Part shown: in pieces, positions 40,063-49,443 of the stretch
Position numbering within the stretch: the first letter of the stretch is position 1
How the letters are laid out: the number at the start of each line of letters is the position of its first letter
Source: Plantactinospora endophytica
GTDB taxonomy: Bacteria; Actinomycetota; Actinomycetes; Mycobacteriales; Micromonosporaceae
NCBI RefSeq assembly: GCF_016862915.1
Contig: NZ_BONW01000019.1
Span: 124,001-188,000 of the forward strand
Reading direction: 5' to 3'
DNA length: 64,000 nt
The notes under the pieces: generated by a model
The model's database searches: none
What the model was told of the DNA's origin: nothing
The model's input: the letters and a program-made list of their open reading frames with translations, nothing else
Program-made: the position numbers and the translations under genes

Positions 40063-40506
40063 TTACGCGAGGTCGGACGGCGGCATCCGTTGCCACGAGA
40101 CGCAGGTGGGACGCTGCCCGCCGGTGACCAGGAACTCCTGAGCGGCCTGCCGAACCAGGTCTAGTGGGATCTCTGAGTCGTGCGGAAAATCCCGCTCGCT
40201 CTCCATGTAGTAGTAGAAGACCTGGTCGTGCCTGCTCGGGCCGCCCAGGGTGTACCAGCTCGCGCCGTCGCCGGTGAACCAGAGGCCGCCGACGGCGTCC
40301 TCCAGGTTGACGGCCACCGCGAACTCGTGGTCAGGGAAGCCGTTCGGTCGATCGGGGCGGGCCGAGGAATACATTGTGCAGACGCTGTTGTCGAAGGGCT
40401 GCGTCAACAGGTCGTCGATCAGCCGGTCCATCTCGCCAGGAGTCCGGACCACGACCGGGCCGTCGCCGTGCTCGTGTAGGTAGTACGCGGTCACTTTGCC
40501 CGTCAT
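40063..40506 (-). CDS. Imm1-family immunity protein
   Basis: A 147-residue protein with the Imm1 (PF14430-type) pattern: an N-terminal HGDGPVVVRTPGEMDRLIDDL, a central acidic/aromatic WFTGDGASWYTLGG, and the C-terminal GQRPTCVSWQ. It should bind and neutralise the deaminase toxin encoded three bases upstream, in the same operon. Its ribosome-binding site (GGAGGTGAG) lies inside the end of the toxin gene, so the antidote is translationally coupled to the toxin. It is convergent with the DUF397 gene. Confidence 0.88.
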   Translation of the reverse strand: MTGKVTAYYLHEHGDGPVVVRTPGEMDRLIDDLLTQPFDNSVCTMYSSARPDRPNGFPDHEFAVAVNLEDAVGGLWFTGDGASWYTLGGPSRHDQVFYYYMESERDFPHDSEIPLDLVRQAAQEFLVTGGQRPTCVSWQRMPPSDLA

Positions 40507-40509
40507 CCC

Positions 40510-41238
40510 CTACTCACCTCCCCGGTAGGTCTTGTGCCGATAGGTCGTCTCCGGATCGGGCCAGTAGACGGTCAACGTCGCGCGTGGTGGCAGGAATCGA
40601 CTCAGCAGGCTGTCGCAGCCGAGCCGTCCTTTGCAGGGTGCTCGGTTGAGCAGGATCGTCGCCGAGCCCATCTTTTCCTCGCGCATCCGCATGGCAAACC
40701 GCAACTCCACGTCGCCGGCTGTCTGTAACTCAACGAGCCCGAGCCGACGGGCGTGCTGGTTCACCTGTGCCGAATAGTGGTCGTGCTCGCCGCTCACCAA
40801 CTCCTCGACCCGATTCCCGCGCACGTAGTTGCCCCGGGTCTTGGTGTAGGTGCCACCTCGGGTACGCGGCGGTGCGGCCGGTGGCAGGTAGGGGACAGGG
40901 TCGAAGTCCGGAGGGCCGGCCTGCGAATGCGACGAACCGCTCGCGCTGCTGTGATCCGGTTGCGCGGCCGGCGGCTGTGCGGGTGCACCGTCGATCCGGC
41001 TCGCGTACGTCTCGATGCCCTCGCCCGCTGCTCGTAGTCGCTGGATCGCCTCGTCGACCAGCCTGCGGGCCAGGCGCATCTCGGTCAGTGCGTCGAGTGG
41101 CTCCTGTCTCGCCGACCCTCTCGTGGTCCGGTGCCAGCGGAGGTAGCTGGTCTGGATCTCCTGCCGGAGGCCGAGCAGGGCCTTGACAGGTAGCGTGGCC
41201 AGCGCGCGACGTAGTTCGCTCGTGATCGCCCCGATCAC
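40510..41238 (-). CDS. DddA/SCP1.201-like deaminase toxin
   Basis: A 242-residue toxin. Residues 1-~85 are a helical N-terminal region (ELRRALATLPVKALLGLRQE... RLVDEAIQRLRAAGEG), followed by a Ser/Pro linker (86-127) and the deaminase-fold domain (about 128-242). The zinc-ligand cysteines lie in RAPCKGRLGC (Cys202, Cys208), and the helix that should carry HxE reads GDVELRFA, giving Asp176 and the catalytic Glu178. FLPPRATLTVYWP is the usual final strand. Family members deaminate cytosine in DNA and are neutralised by Imm1. GTG 41238 overlaps the upstream helical gene by four bases. No signal peptide; delivery is unknown. Confidence 0.85.
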   Translation of the reverse strand: MIGAITSELRRALATLPVKALLGLRQEIQTSYLRWHRTTRGSARQEPLDALTEMRLARRLVDEAIQRLRAAGEGIETYASRIDGAPAQPPAAQPDHSSASGSSHSQAGPPDFDPVPYLPPAAPPRTRGGTYTKTRGNYVRGNRVEELVSGEHDHYSAQVNQHARRLGLVELQTAGDVELRFAMRMREEKMGSATILLNRAPCKGRLGCDSLLSRFLPPRATLTVYWPDPETTYRHKTYRGGE

Positions 41239-41480
41239 AGCGACTCCGCGAACCGGCGACCGACCGACGTGGAGCGGTGCAGTCGTTGAACCGCCTCGAC
41301 GAGTGCGGCCACCGCCGCGTCCACCTCGCGGATCGCGTCGCGGGCACTGTCGTGATCGGTGCCGTGCAGGACGGTCGCCAACCGTTGGCTGGTCGCCTGC
41401 AATTCGGTTGCCGTTCGGGCGAGCGCGGATGTGGGCAACCGATCGAGGATGTCCTCGCATTCGTTGCGAAGCGTCGCCAT
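41235..41480 (-). CDS. Small helical protein, first gene of toxin operon
   Basis: An 81-residue, predicted all-helical, charged protein (LRNECEDILDRLPTSALARTA; a later heptad-like REVDAAVAALVEAVQRLHRS). It has no WxG motif, but size and helicity resemble WXG100/ESX-like or chaperone proteins that accompany polymorphic toxins. Its GTGA overlap with the toxin gene shows coupling. GAGGAT precedes ATG 41480. A role in toxin folding or delivery is inferred from position only. Confidence 0.65.
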   Translation of the reverse strand: MATLRNECEDILDRLPTSALARTATELQATSQRLATVLHGTDHDSARDAIREVDAAVAALVEAVQRLHRSTSVGRRFAESL

Positions 41481-41674
41481 AGATCATCCTCACGGAAGGG
41501 TCCGGCCCGATTGGTGCCGGAGTTGCCAACTGCGCGGGTTGAGCTGTGGTGAACGTTCTGAGGTACCAGTCAGGAAACTCTATCGAGACGGCTGGATGCG
41601 GTGGACGATTTGCCGTGACTCTGCATATGCCGCGAAATCGATGTCGGAAGTCCGTGGCAGTTGTGGAAGTGGAG
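41481..41674. promoter_or_regulatory. AT-richer promoter region of the toxin operon
   Basis: This 194-base stretch between the MFS gene and the toxin operon is less GC-rich than the surroundings. I see no hairpin and no convincing small gene; it should hold the operon promoter. Confidence 0.4.
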
Positions 41675-42967
41675 CTAACGGGTTGCCCGGCTCGCAAGAG
41701 AGGGCCACGAGGCGACAGTGGCCAGGGCGAAGATGGCGGTGGCGGCGTACAGCACCGAGGGTAGGCCGGTGGTGGAGCCGAGCAGGCCGGCGCCGACCGC
41801 GCCGACCGGGGCGGCGGCCAGTCCGACCGTACGTTGGGCGCTGCCGACCCGGCCGAGCAGTTCGGCGGGGACGTTCCGCTGCCCGTACGCCGACCACAGC
41901 GCGTTCCAGACCGCAGTGCCGGCGGAGAAAACGGCGAGGGCGACGGCACCCGGGACCGGATGCCTGGCCACCGCCAGTCCGGCGACCGCCAGGGTCTCGG
42001 CGACCAGTACCCAACGCAGTCCGGGCAGCGTGCCGAGTCGCGTGGCGATCCGGCCGGCGCAGAGTCCACCGACCAGCGCGCCGAGCACCGCCGCCGACAT
42101 GAACAGGCCGTAGCCGGCGGCGGGTACCGCCAGCACCTCCAGCGCGTAGAGCACGATGATCGCGATCAGGCCGCTGGTGGCCAGGTTGGTGACCATGCTC
42201 AGCACGGTGATCAGGCGCAGCGTCCGGTCCCGCCAGATCCAGCCCAGCCCGACACCGATCGCCCGCCCGACGCGGCGCGGTCGGTCACCCGCCGCCTGAC
42301 GGTCGGCAGGTTTACCAGCAGTGGTGGAGAACGGAGCCGGGGCGGAGGGACGAGCGAGGCTCCGGTGAGCTTGGACAGCCTCCGGTGGAAGCCGGGTCGC
42401 CGGTTTCAGGGTCAGTGCGAGCAGCGCGGCGACGGCGAACGTCGCCGCGTCGACGGCGAACGGCAGGGCCGCCGCCAGCACGAAGAGCACCCCGGCCAGT
42501 GGGGCGCCGACGAACCCGCCGGCCACCGCCGCACCTGCCTGGAGGCGGCCGTTCGCCACCGCCAGCCGCTCGGCGGGCACGATGCCGGGCAGTACCGCGA
42601 AGGCCGCCGCGTCGAACACGACACCGAGGCTGGCGAGCAGGAACGCGCAGCCGACGAGCGCGACGATCCCGGTGTCGCCGGTGGCGACCAGCAGTGCGAA
42701 ACCGGCGACCAGGACGGCGCGCAGCCCGTCCACCGTGGCCATGGTCCGCCGCCGGTCCCACCGGTCGGCGTAGACGCCGCCGACCAGGCCGAACAGCAGC
42801 GGCGGGAGCTGCCCGGCGACCACCACCGCCGCGACGGCACGCGGGTCCCGGCTCAGTGCCGCGGCGAGCAGGGCCAGCGCGGGGGTACGCAGCGCGTCAC
42901 CGAGCCGGGAGATCACGACTGCGGTCCACAGTGACCAGAAGCGGCCGTACGCCGGTGGGTGGCTCAT
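41675..42967 (-). CDS. MFS transporter
   Basis: A 430-residue major-facilitator exporter with about 12 hydrophobic helices and the family motif A region DRWDRRRTMATVDGLRAV between helices 2 and 3. A hydrophilic central loop (about residues 200-240, APAPFSTTAGKPADRQAAGD) splits the two halves. It resembles the MFS_3/enterobactin-exporter-like drug-efflux group. Substrate unknown. Confidence 0.9.
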   Translation of the reverse strand: MSHPPAYGRFWSLWTAVVISRLGDALRTPALALLAAALSRDPRAVAAVVVAGQLPPLLFGLVGGVYADRWDRRRTMATVDGLRAVLVAGFALLVATGDTGIVALVGCAFLLASLGVVFDAAAFAVLPGIVPAERLAVANGRLQAGAAVAGGFVGAPLAGVLFVLAAALPFAVDAATFAVAALLALTLKPATRLPPEAVQAHRSLARPSAPAPFSTTAGKPADRQAAGDRPRRVGRAIGVGLGWIWRDRTLRLITVLSMVTNLATSGLIAIIVLYALEVLAVPAAGYGLFMSAAVLGALVGGLCAGRIATRLGTLPGLRWVLVAETLAVAGLAVARHPVPGAVALAVFSAGTAVWNALWSAYGQRNVPAELLGRVGSAQRTVGLAAAPVGAVGAGLLGSTTGLPSVLYAATAIFALATVASWPSLASRATR

Positions 42968-43219
42968 CGGCGTACCGTGCTGGCTCGACCAGGCTGAGAG
43001 TCAAGCCGTACGACCCGAGCCGTCCGCGCGTCGAACAAACCAGCCGAGCGGAGTCGTACATACACAGCCGAGCAGAACGGCGTGCGACGCCGCCCCGACA
43101 CCCGATACGGTGGCGCCGCCGGAGTCGACGGCAGGCCGGTCCGGCACGGGCCGGGATCCGACAACCCCAGGCTGCGGGTCCCCGCCGCCCCGGGGCGGCG
43201 AGAGACGCGAGGTTGGCCA

Positions 43220-44404
43220 GTGGGTGTCGTTCGACCGCGTCGCACTGGACCGGTGTACGTGATCGGCGCCGGCCCCGGCGGGCTCGCCGTGGCGGCGGTA
43301 CTGGGCCGGCGCGGAGTGCCGGCCACGGTCCTCGAACGCGGAGACGCGGTCGGGACGAGTTGGCGTTCCCACTACGACCGGTTGCGCCTGCACACGATCC
43401 GCCGGTGGTCGGGCCAGCCCGGCCTGGCCATCCCACGCAGTAGCGGCCGTTGGGTCGCGCGGGACGACCTCGTCCGCTATCTGGAGCAGTACGCGGCCCA
43501 CCACGACCTCGACCTGCGCACCGGTACCGAGGTGTGTCGGGTCGACCTCGGGCAGGACACCGACCCGGCCGGTACGCGGTGGACGCTGAGTACCGTCGGT
43601 GGCGACGAACTGCCGGCCGGAACGGTCGTCATCGCCACCGGTTACAACCACACCCCGTACGTCCCGCCGTGGCAGGGCCGGGAGACGTTCACCGGCGAGC
43701 TGCTGCACGCGAAGGACTACCGCAACCCGACCCCGTACGCCGGCCGCGACGTGCTGGTCGTCGGGACCGGCAACACCGGGGCGGAGATCGCGGTCGACCT
43801 CGTCGAGGGTGGCGCCGGTCGGGTCCGTCTCGCGGTCCGGACGCCACCGCACATCGTCCGGCGGGACGTGGCGGGCTGGCCGAGTCAGGGCAGCGGGATC
43901 CTGCTGCGTCGCCTGCCACCGGCCATTGTGGACAAACTCTCCGCACGGGTGGCCTCGCGTACGGTGCCCGACCTTGGCGAGTACGGCCTGCCACGGCCGC
44001 AGATCGGCCTCTACACGCGCCTGCTGCGCGACCGCACGGCGCCGGTCCAGGATGCCGGCCTCATCGACGCGGTGCTGTCCCGCCGGGTCGAACCCGTGGC
44101 CGCGGTCGCGGGCTTCGACGGTGCCGAGGTGCGGTTGGCCGACGGGTCGGTGGTCACGCCCGAGGTCGTCATCGCCGCGACCGGTTACCGCCGGGGCCTG
44201 GAGAAGATGGTCGGCCACCTGGACGTCCTCGACGAGCGGGGGGTGCCGAGGGTCCACGGCGGCGTGGCGTCCGCGCCGGGCCTTTTCTTCGCGGGTTACC
44301 GGATCTCTCTCGGCGGGTCGCTCCGCGAGGCCGGCATCGAAGCCCGCCGGATCGCTCGGGCGGTGCGGAGGAATGCCAAGCGTAGCCCCGACCCGGTACG
44401 GTGA
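43220..44404 (+). CDS. FAD-dependent monooxygenase (flavin-containing, YUCCA/BVMO-like)
   Basis: A 394-residue NAD(P)H/FAD flavoprotein. The FAD-binding Rossmann motif is VIGAGPGGLAVA (14-25), the NADPH-binding one is VVGTGNTGAEIA (about 177-188), and between them is the FMO signature FTGELLHAKDYRNP. GYRRGLEK (about 327-334) follows the ATG motif (VVIAATGYR). It would hydroxylate or oxygenate a small molecule. GTG 43220 follows GAGG. Confidence 0.92.
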   Translation: MGVVRPRRTGPVYVIGAGPGGLAVAAVLGRRGVPATVLERGDAVGTSWRSHYDRLRLHTIRRWSGQPGLAIPRSSGRWVARDDLVRYLEQYAAHHDLDLRTGTEVCRVDLGQDTDPAGTRWTLSTVGGDELPAGTVVIATGYNHTPYVPPWQGRETFTGELLHAKDYRNPTPYAGRDVLVVGTGNTGAEIAVDLVEGGAGRVRLAVRTPPHIVRRDVAGWPSQGSGILLRRLPPAIVDKLSARVASRTVPDLGEYGLPRPQIGLYTRLLRDRTAPVQDAGLIDAVLSRRVEPVAAVAGFDGAEVRLADGSVVTPEVVIAATGYRRGLEKMVGHLDVLDERGVPRVHGGVASAPGLFFAGYRISLGGSLREAGIEARRIARAVRRNAKRSPDPVR

Positions 44405-44435
44405 GCGCCGGCACCGGACCGGGGAGTGACAGGAC

Positions 44436-46229
44436 GTGGACCGCACCTTCCAGGTCGACCTCCGTGGCGTGGTCGACCTGCTCAGCCACCATCTCTACGG
44501 CAGTCCCCGGGTCTACGTCCGGGAGCTGTTGCAGAACGCGGTGGACGCCATCACCGCGCGCCGGGCCACCGACCCGGGCGCCCCGGCCGTGGTCCGGATC
44601 GAGCCGCCCGAGCTGACCGGGGACGGCAGCCTGCGCGTGTACGACACCGGGATCGGCCTGACCGAGGCCCAGGTGCACGAGTTGCTCGCCACCATCGGCC
44701 GCAGTTCCAAGCGGGACGAGCTGGGCTTCGCCCGGCACGAGTTCCTCGGCCAGTTCGGCATCGGCCTGCTCTCCTGCTTCCTGGTCGCCGACGAGGTGCG
44801 GGTCTGCACCCGGCACGGCGACGAGCCGACCGTGCTCTGGACCGGCTTCGCCGACGGCCGCTACCGGGTCGAGCCGGCCGCCGCCGACGCGCAGCGCGTC
44901 GAGCCGGGCACCACTGTCACGCTGGTTCCGCGCCGGGACGCCGACCAGTGGCTGACCCGCCCGACGGTGACCGAGCTGGCCCGGCTCTTCGGGTCGCTGC
45001 TGCCGATCCGGGTGCTGGTCGGCGAGGTCGAGACGACCACCGGGCCGCCGCCGTGGTCGGTCCCCGCCGGGACGTCACCGTCCGCCCGCCGGGACAACCT
45101 CGTCCGGTACGCCCGCGAGGTGCTCGGCTTCACCCCGTTCGACGTCGTACCGCTGTCGGTGCCGGAGGCGGGGCTGACCGGTGCGGCGTTCGTGCTGCCG
45201 ACCCCGGTCAACCCGGCGGGCCGGGCCGGTCACCGGGTCTACCTGAAGCGGATGCTGCTCACCGAGGGCGCCGAGGGACTGTTGCCGGACTGGGCGTTCT
45301 TCGCCCGCTGCGTCGTCGACTCCACCGAGCTGCGCCCGACCGCCAGCCGGGAGGCGCTCTACGAGGACAGCCTGCTGGAGGCGACCCGGGAGGCGCTCGG
45401 CGACCAGCTCCGGGGCTGGCTGGTCCGGCTGGCCGGCAGCGCGCCGCGCCGGCTCGCCGAGTTCCTCCAGGTGCACCACCTCGGGGTGAAGGCGCTGGCC
45501 CTGCACGACGACGAGATGCTTCGGCTGGTCGAGCGCTGGTGGCCGATGGAGACCAACACCGGGCAGACCACGCTGGCCGAGTTCCGGGAGCGGCACGGCC
45601 TCGTCCGCTACGCGGCCAGCATCGACGAGTTCCGCCAGCTCGCCGGGGTGGCGGCGGCGCAGGACCTGGCGGTGGTCAACGCCGGTTACACGTACGACAC
45701 CGAGATCATCGAGCGGTTGCCGACGGTGGACCGGTCGGTGCTGGTCGAGCGGCTGGAGCCGAGCGACCTGACCACCCGGTTCGACACCCTCGATCCGGGT
45801 GTGGAGCTGGCGTTGCGGCCGTTCGTGGTGGCCGCCCAGCGGGCCCTGGACCGGCTCGGCTGCGAGGTGGTGCTCCGGGCGTACGCCCCGGCGTCGCTTC
45901 CGGCGCTCTATCTGGTGAGCCGGTCGGCGGCCTTCGAGGAGCAGCTCCGGTCGACCCGGGAGCGGGCCGACGAGACCTGGGCCGGAGTACTCGACGCGTT
46001 GGCCGCCTCGGGTCCGCCCGAGCGCCCGCAACTGGTGCTCAACCATCGGAATCCGCTGGTCCGCCGGGTCAGCGCGCTCGGCGACCCGGCACTGGTCGGG
46101 CTCGCCGTCGAGGCCCTGTACGGCCAGGCGCTGCTGCTCGGCTACCACCCGATCCGGCCCGCCGACGCCGCCCTGCTGAACAGCTCGTTCCTCGGCCTGC
46201 TCGGTCGGGCCGTACCAGGACAGGAGTGA
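44436..46229 (+). CDS. HSP90-family chaperone-like protein
   Basis: A 597-residue HtpG-like protein. The GHKL ATPase box is intact: RELLQNAVDAI (N-box Asn), YDTGIGLT and GQFGIGLLSCF. The middle region has the HSP90 signature segments SRXALYEDSLL-like (TASREALYED). It is shorter and more diverged than ordinary HtpG. It belongs to the actinobacterial HSP90 variants found beside large TPR proteins; a dedicated client is likely. Start GTG 44436. The stop is followed after one base by the TPR gene. Confidence 0.92.
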   Translation: MDRTFQVDLRGVVDLLSHHLYGSPRVYVRELLQNAVDAITARRATDPGAPAVVRIEPPELTGDGSLRVYDTGIGLTEAQVHELLATIGRSSKRDELGFARHEFLGQFGIGLLSCFLVADEVRVCTRHGDEPTVLWTGFADGRYRVEPAAADAQRVEPGTTVTLVPRRDADQWLTRPTVTELARLFGSLLPIRVLVGEVETTTGPPPWSVPAGTSPSARRDNLVRYAREVLGFTPFDVVPLSVPEAGLTGAAFVLPTPVNPAGRAGHRVYLKRMLLTEGAEGLLPDWAFFARCVVDSTELRPTASREALYEDSLLEATREALGDQLRGWLVRLAGSAPRRLAEFLQVHHLGVKALALHDDEMLRLVERWWPMETNTGQTTLAEFRERHGLVRYAASIDEFRQLAGVAAAQDLAVVNAGYTYDTEIIERLPTVDRSVLVERLEPSDLTTRFDTLDPGVELALRPFVVAAQRALDRLGCEVVLRAYAPASLPALYLVSRSAAFEEQLRSTRERADETWAGVLDALAASGPPERPQLVLNHRNPLVRRVSALGDPALVGLAVEALYGQALLLGYHPIRPADAALLNSSFLGLLGRAVPGQE

Positions 46230-46230
46230 C

Positions 46231-49200
46231 ATGAGCGGTGCGCACGAGGATCTCTGGCGGGCACTCGACCGGGTCGCCGAGATGCCGTACGGCAGCGGTC
46301 AGGTCGCCGCCGCCGAGCAGTTGCTCCGGCAGGCCGACGCCAGTGGGGACGAGCAGCTCGCGTTCGCGACCCGGATGCTCGCCACCGCCGCCTACTACTA
46401 CGGCGGCGAGCCGGCCCGGTCGTTCGTCACCTTCTCCTGGTGCCTGGCCGAGTTCGACCGCAACCCGAGGCCGTTCCACCAGCGGCACCTGCACAACCTG
46501 CTCTGGTACTTCAAGCACATGGTCAGCGGCCTGCTCGAATTTCCGGAGATCCCGCTGGACCGGACCAGGGCCGTGCTCGACGACATGGAGCGGCGGTACC
46601 GGGACGGCGGGCACAGCCTCCAGGCGGTATACAAATACCGGCACCAGGTGGCCGTACACGTCGGTGCGGCCGAGGAGGCCGCCGAGTGGTACCGCCGGTG
46701 GACCACCACGCCCCGGGACCAGTTCTCCGACTGCGCCGGATGCGACCCGACGGACCAGATCGAATATCTCGCCTCGCTGGGCCGGTACGAGGAGGCGGTG
46801 GCGTTGGCCGAGCCGGTGCTCGCCGGCCGGTTGGGCTGTGTCGAGCAGCCCCAGTGCGTGCTGACCGCGCTGCTCCTGCCGTACCTGCACACCGGCCGGC
46901 GGGAGCAGGCGCGGGACGCGCACCTGCGGGCGTACCGCCAGCACCGCACCAACATCGCGAACATGCCGGCCGTCGGTGACCATCTGGTGTTCTGCGCGCT
47001 GACCGGCAACGAGGCGCGCGGGCTGGAGCTGCTCGAACGGCACCTGGGCTGGTTGGACGAGGCACCGTCACCGGCCGACGCGATGGTCTTCTCGGCCAGT
47101 GCCGCGCTGCTGCTGTGCCGGCTGGCCGAGGAGGGTCACGGCGAGCTGACCGTACGGCGGCGTGCGTTCGGGGACCGGCCGGCGCAGGAGGTACCGGTGC
47201 TGGCGTTGGCGGACGAGCTGACCGGTACGGCCCGAGAGCTGGCCGAGCGGTTCGACGCCCGCAACGGCTCGGCAGCGCAGTCGAGTTTCGTGGCGGAGCT
47301 GCTCGCTCAGCGGCCGATCGGCGAGTACCTGCCGCTGTCCGCAACCGCACGCCGCCGCCCGTCCCCGGCCGCCACCGCCGGCCCGTCCGCGCCCCGAACC
47401 GCAGCGACGCGGGCTGCGGCGACACCGGGTGCGCCGACCTCGGCGCAGACGAGGACGACCGAGCCGGGACCGACCGGCCCGACGGAGTCCGGATCGGCTG
47501 GTTCGACCGAGCCGGGACCGGCCAGCCCCGGGTCGGGATCGCCCGGATCGCAGTCGGGATCGACCGGCTCGACGGTGTCGGGCGGGTCGAGGATCGGTGG
47601 GCACGGTAGTGACCTGCCGGGGAGCGGGTTCGACGTGCCGGCGGACGCGACGCCGGAGCAGGTGCTCGACCTGGCCGAGTCGGCCTGGCGTACCGAGCGC
47701 GACGACGACCTGTTCGCGGCGCTGGCGGTCTTCGACGAACGCTTCGCCGGGCAGGAGCAGGAGCCGACCGCCGTCGCCCGGCGGGCCGAGTTCCGGGCCG
47801 TCGAGCAGCAGGTGGCCGGCGACCTCGCTGCGGCGGTGGCGGCGAACCGGGAGGCGCTGGCGCTGCACCGGCAGGTCCCGGACCCGCTCCGCGCACAGGT
47901 GGTGGCCGGCCGGCTGGGCGTACTGCTGGTGATGTCCGGCGAGCCGGGCGAGGGACTGCCGCTGGTGGAGGAGTCCGCCGGCTACCTGACCGCACACGGT
48001 GAGCCGTGGCATCGGGCCGCCGCACAGGACAGGCTGGCCATCGCCCTGGCCGAGCAGGGGCGGGGCGACGAGGCACTGCTGGCGGTGGACCGGGCGGCGA
48101 CCGAGGCGTCCGGCGCCGACGACCCGTACCTGGTGGCCCGGGTCGCGCTGACCAGGGTGCGGGTACTGGAGCTGCTGGACCGGCCCGCCGAGGTCGGCGC
48201 GGCGGCACTGCGGGCCCGGGACCTCTACGACGCACTCGGGCTGCCCGAGCACCGGGCGGTCGCCAGCCTCGGGTACGCCAACTCGGTCGACGACCCGGAG
48301 CGGGCGGTGACGGCGTACGACGAGGCGGTGCGGCTCGCCACCGACAAGCTGGCGCTGCCGGCCCGGACCGGTCGGGCGCGGGCCCTGGTCGCCGCCGGCC
48401 GCCCCGCCGAGGCGGTCGACGACCTGGTGGAGGCGGTCGCGCTCTGTGTCGAGCGCGGCATCGTGGACGGCGCCGCCTACCTGCGTTGGGAGCTGGCCGA
48501 CGCCTACCGGCGGGCGGATCGGGCGGTGGAGGCGGCCGAGGCGGCGGAGGAGGCGGTCGGCGAGCTGGACCGGCTCGGCCGGCAGGCCGACGCGGACCAG
48601 TGCCGGCACCTGCTCGCCATGGTCTACCGGTCGCTCGGCGAGGACGGTCCGGCCCTGGCCCTGCTGGACGAGCTTGCCGACAACCTCGACGGGCCGGACA
48701 ACCTGCCCGCCCGGGCCGGCGTACTGGAGGAGGCCGGCGACCTGCTCTACGCCCAGGACCGGGACAATCTCGCGGCGCAACGGTTCGCCGCCGCCGCGAC
48801 CGCGTTCCAGCTCGCCGGGCTGCCCCTCGACGAGTTGCGGGTCCGGCGCCGGCAGGTCTCCGCCCAGCACTGGGCGGGTGATCCGGCGGCGGCGCTGGCC
48901 GCGCTGGACGTCGCCGACCGGGTGGCGTCGGCCCTGCCCGGCGGGTCCGCTGCGCCGGTCGCGGATGATTCCGAGGATTCCGAGGTCGAGGCGGCGGTGC
49001 GCTGGGAGCGGGCGATGCTGGCCGACGCGGCGGCCCGGGCGCTGCTCGGCGCGGACCGGCCCGACGAGGCGCTGACCCGGCTGCACGGCGCCGCCGCCGC
49101 GCTGCGGTCGATCCAGGCGTTCGGCGAGGCCCTCTTCCTGGACCTGCTCACCGGGGAGGTACTGCTCCGGCTGGACCGGCCGGCCGAGGCCGAACCGCTG

Positions 49201-49350
49201 CTCCGGGCCACCCTGGGCAGCCTGCCCGAGCACTCCGACGCGGTACGCCGGGCGGCCTGGCTGCTCACCGCCGCGCTCGCCGCGCTCGGCCGTACGGCCG
49301 AGGCCGACGCCCTCCGCGCCAGATACGACCTCGACGCCGACACCGAGTAG
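46231..49350 (+). CDS. Large TPR-repeat protein coupled to HSP90
   Basis: A 1039-residue helical protein. The N-terminal ~370 residues form one TPR-like array (HLHNLLWYFKHMVSGLLEFP; QHRTNIANM). A low-complexity Gly/Ser/Thr/Pro linker (about 370-480) follows, then a second TPR superhelix (about 490-1039) with many ALxxYxxAVRLA/AADAYRRADRAVEAAE-type repeats. It has no signal peptide or membrane helix. It starts one base after the HSP90 stop, so the two are an operon. HSP90-TPR pairing suggests a cochaperone or client adaptor. Confidence 0.85.
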   Translation: MSGAHEDLWRALDRVAEMPYGSGQVAAAEQLLRQADASGDEQLAFATRMLATAAYYYGGEPARSFVTFSWCLAEFDRNPRPFHQRHLHNLLWYFKHMVSGLLEFPEIPLDRTRAVLDDMERRYRDGGHSLQAVYKYRHQVAVHVGAAEEAAEWYRRWTTTPRDQFSDCAGCDPTDQIEYLASLGRYEEAVALAEPVLAGRLGCVEQPQCVLTALLLPYLHTGRREQARDAHLRAYRQHRTNIANMPAVGDHLVFCALTGNEARGLELLERHLGWLDEAPSPADAMVFSASAALLLCRLAEEGHGELTVRRRAFGDRPAQEVPVLALADELTGTARELAERFDARNGSAAQSSFVAELLAQRPIGEYLPLSATARRRPSPAATAGPSAPRTAATRAAATPGAPTSAQTRTTEPGPTGPTESGSAGSTEPGPASPGSGSPGSQSGSTGSTVSGGSRIGGHGSDLPGSGFDVPADATPEQVLDLAESAWRTERDDDLFAALAVFDERFAGQEQEPTAVARRAEFRAVEQQVAGDLAAAVAANREALALHRQVPDPLRAQVVAGRLGVLLVMSGEPGEGLPLVEESAGYLTAHGEPWHRAAAQDRLAIALAEQGRGDEALLAVDRAATEASGADDPYLVARVALTRVRVLELLDRPAEVGAAALRARDLYDALGLPEHRAVASLGYANSVDDPERAVTAYDEAVRLATDKLALPARTGRARALVAAGRPAEAVDDLVEAVALCVERGIVDGAAYLRWELADAYRRADRAVEAAEAAEEAVGELDRLGRQADADQCRHLLAMVYRSLGEDGPALALLDELADNLDGPDNLPARAGVLEEAGDLLYAQDRDNLAAQRFAAAATAFQLAGLPLDELRVRRRQVSAQHWAGDPAAALAALDVADRVASALPGGSAAPVADDSEDSEVEAAVRWERAMLADAAARALLGADRPDEALTRLHGAAAALRSIQAFGEALFLDLLTGEVLLRLDRPAEAEPLLRATLGSLPEHSDAVRRAAWLLTAALAALGRTAEADALRARYDLDADTE

Positions 49351-49443
49351 GCCAGCGGCACCGGGCAGGCCAGCAGCACCGAATGGACCAGCACAACCGG
49401 GCAGCCGGCGGGGCAGGACGTCGACACCGAGTAACCGGTCAGA
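49338..49443. repeat. Degenerate repeats beyond the TPR gene
   Basis: Direct copies of GACACCGAGTA (49339-49349 and about 49424-49434) flank a segment with repeated CAGC/CCGGGCAG words. The second copy reproduces the end of the TPR gene including its stop, so part of the 3' end was duplicated. Confidence 0.55.

Noticed and set aside
41546-41764. Small plus-strand frame upstream of the toxin operon
   Set aside because: Its C-terminal half lies over the MFS gene, composition is not protein-like and there is no ribosome-binding site.
40510-42069. Long 519-codon reading of the deaminase toxin
   Set aside because: The first ~277 codons lie over the small helical gene and the MFS gene in another phase; the coupled GTG at 41238 gives the coherent 242-residue protein.
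44426-46234. A 602-codon same-strand frame overlapping the HSP90 gene
   Set aside because: Shifted phase of the HSP90 frame, Arg/Ala/Gly-rich; the GHKL motifs are in the other phase.
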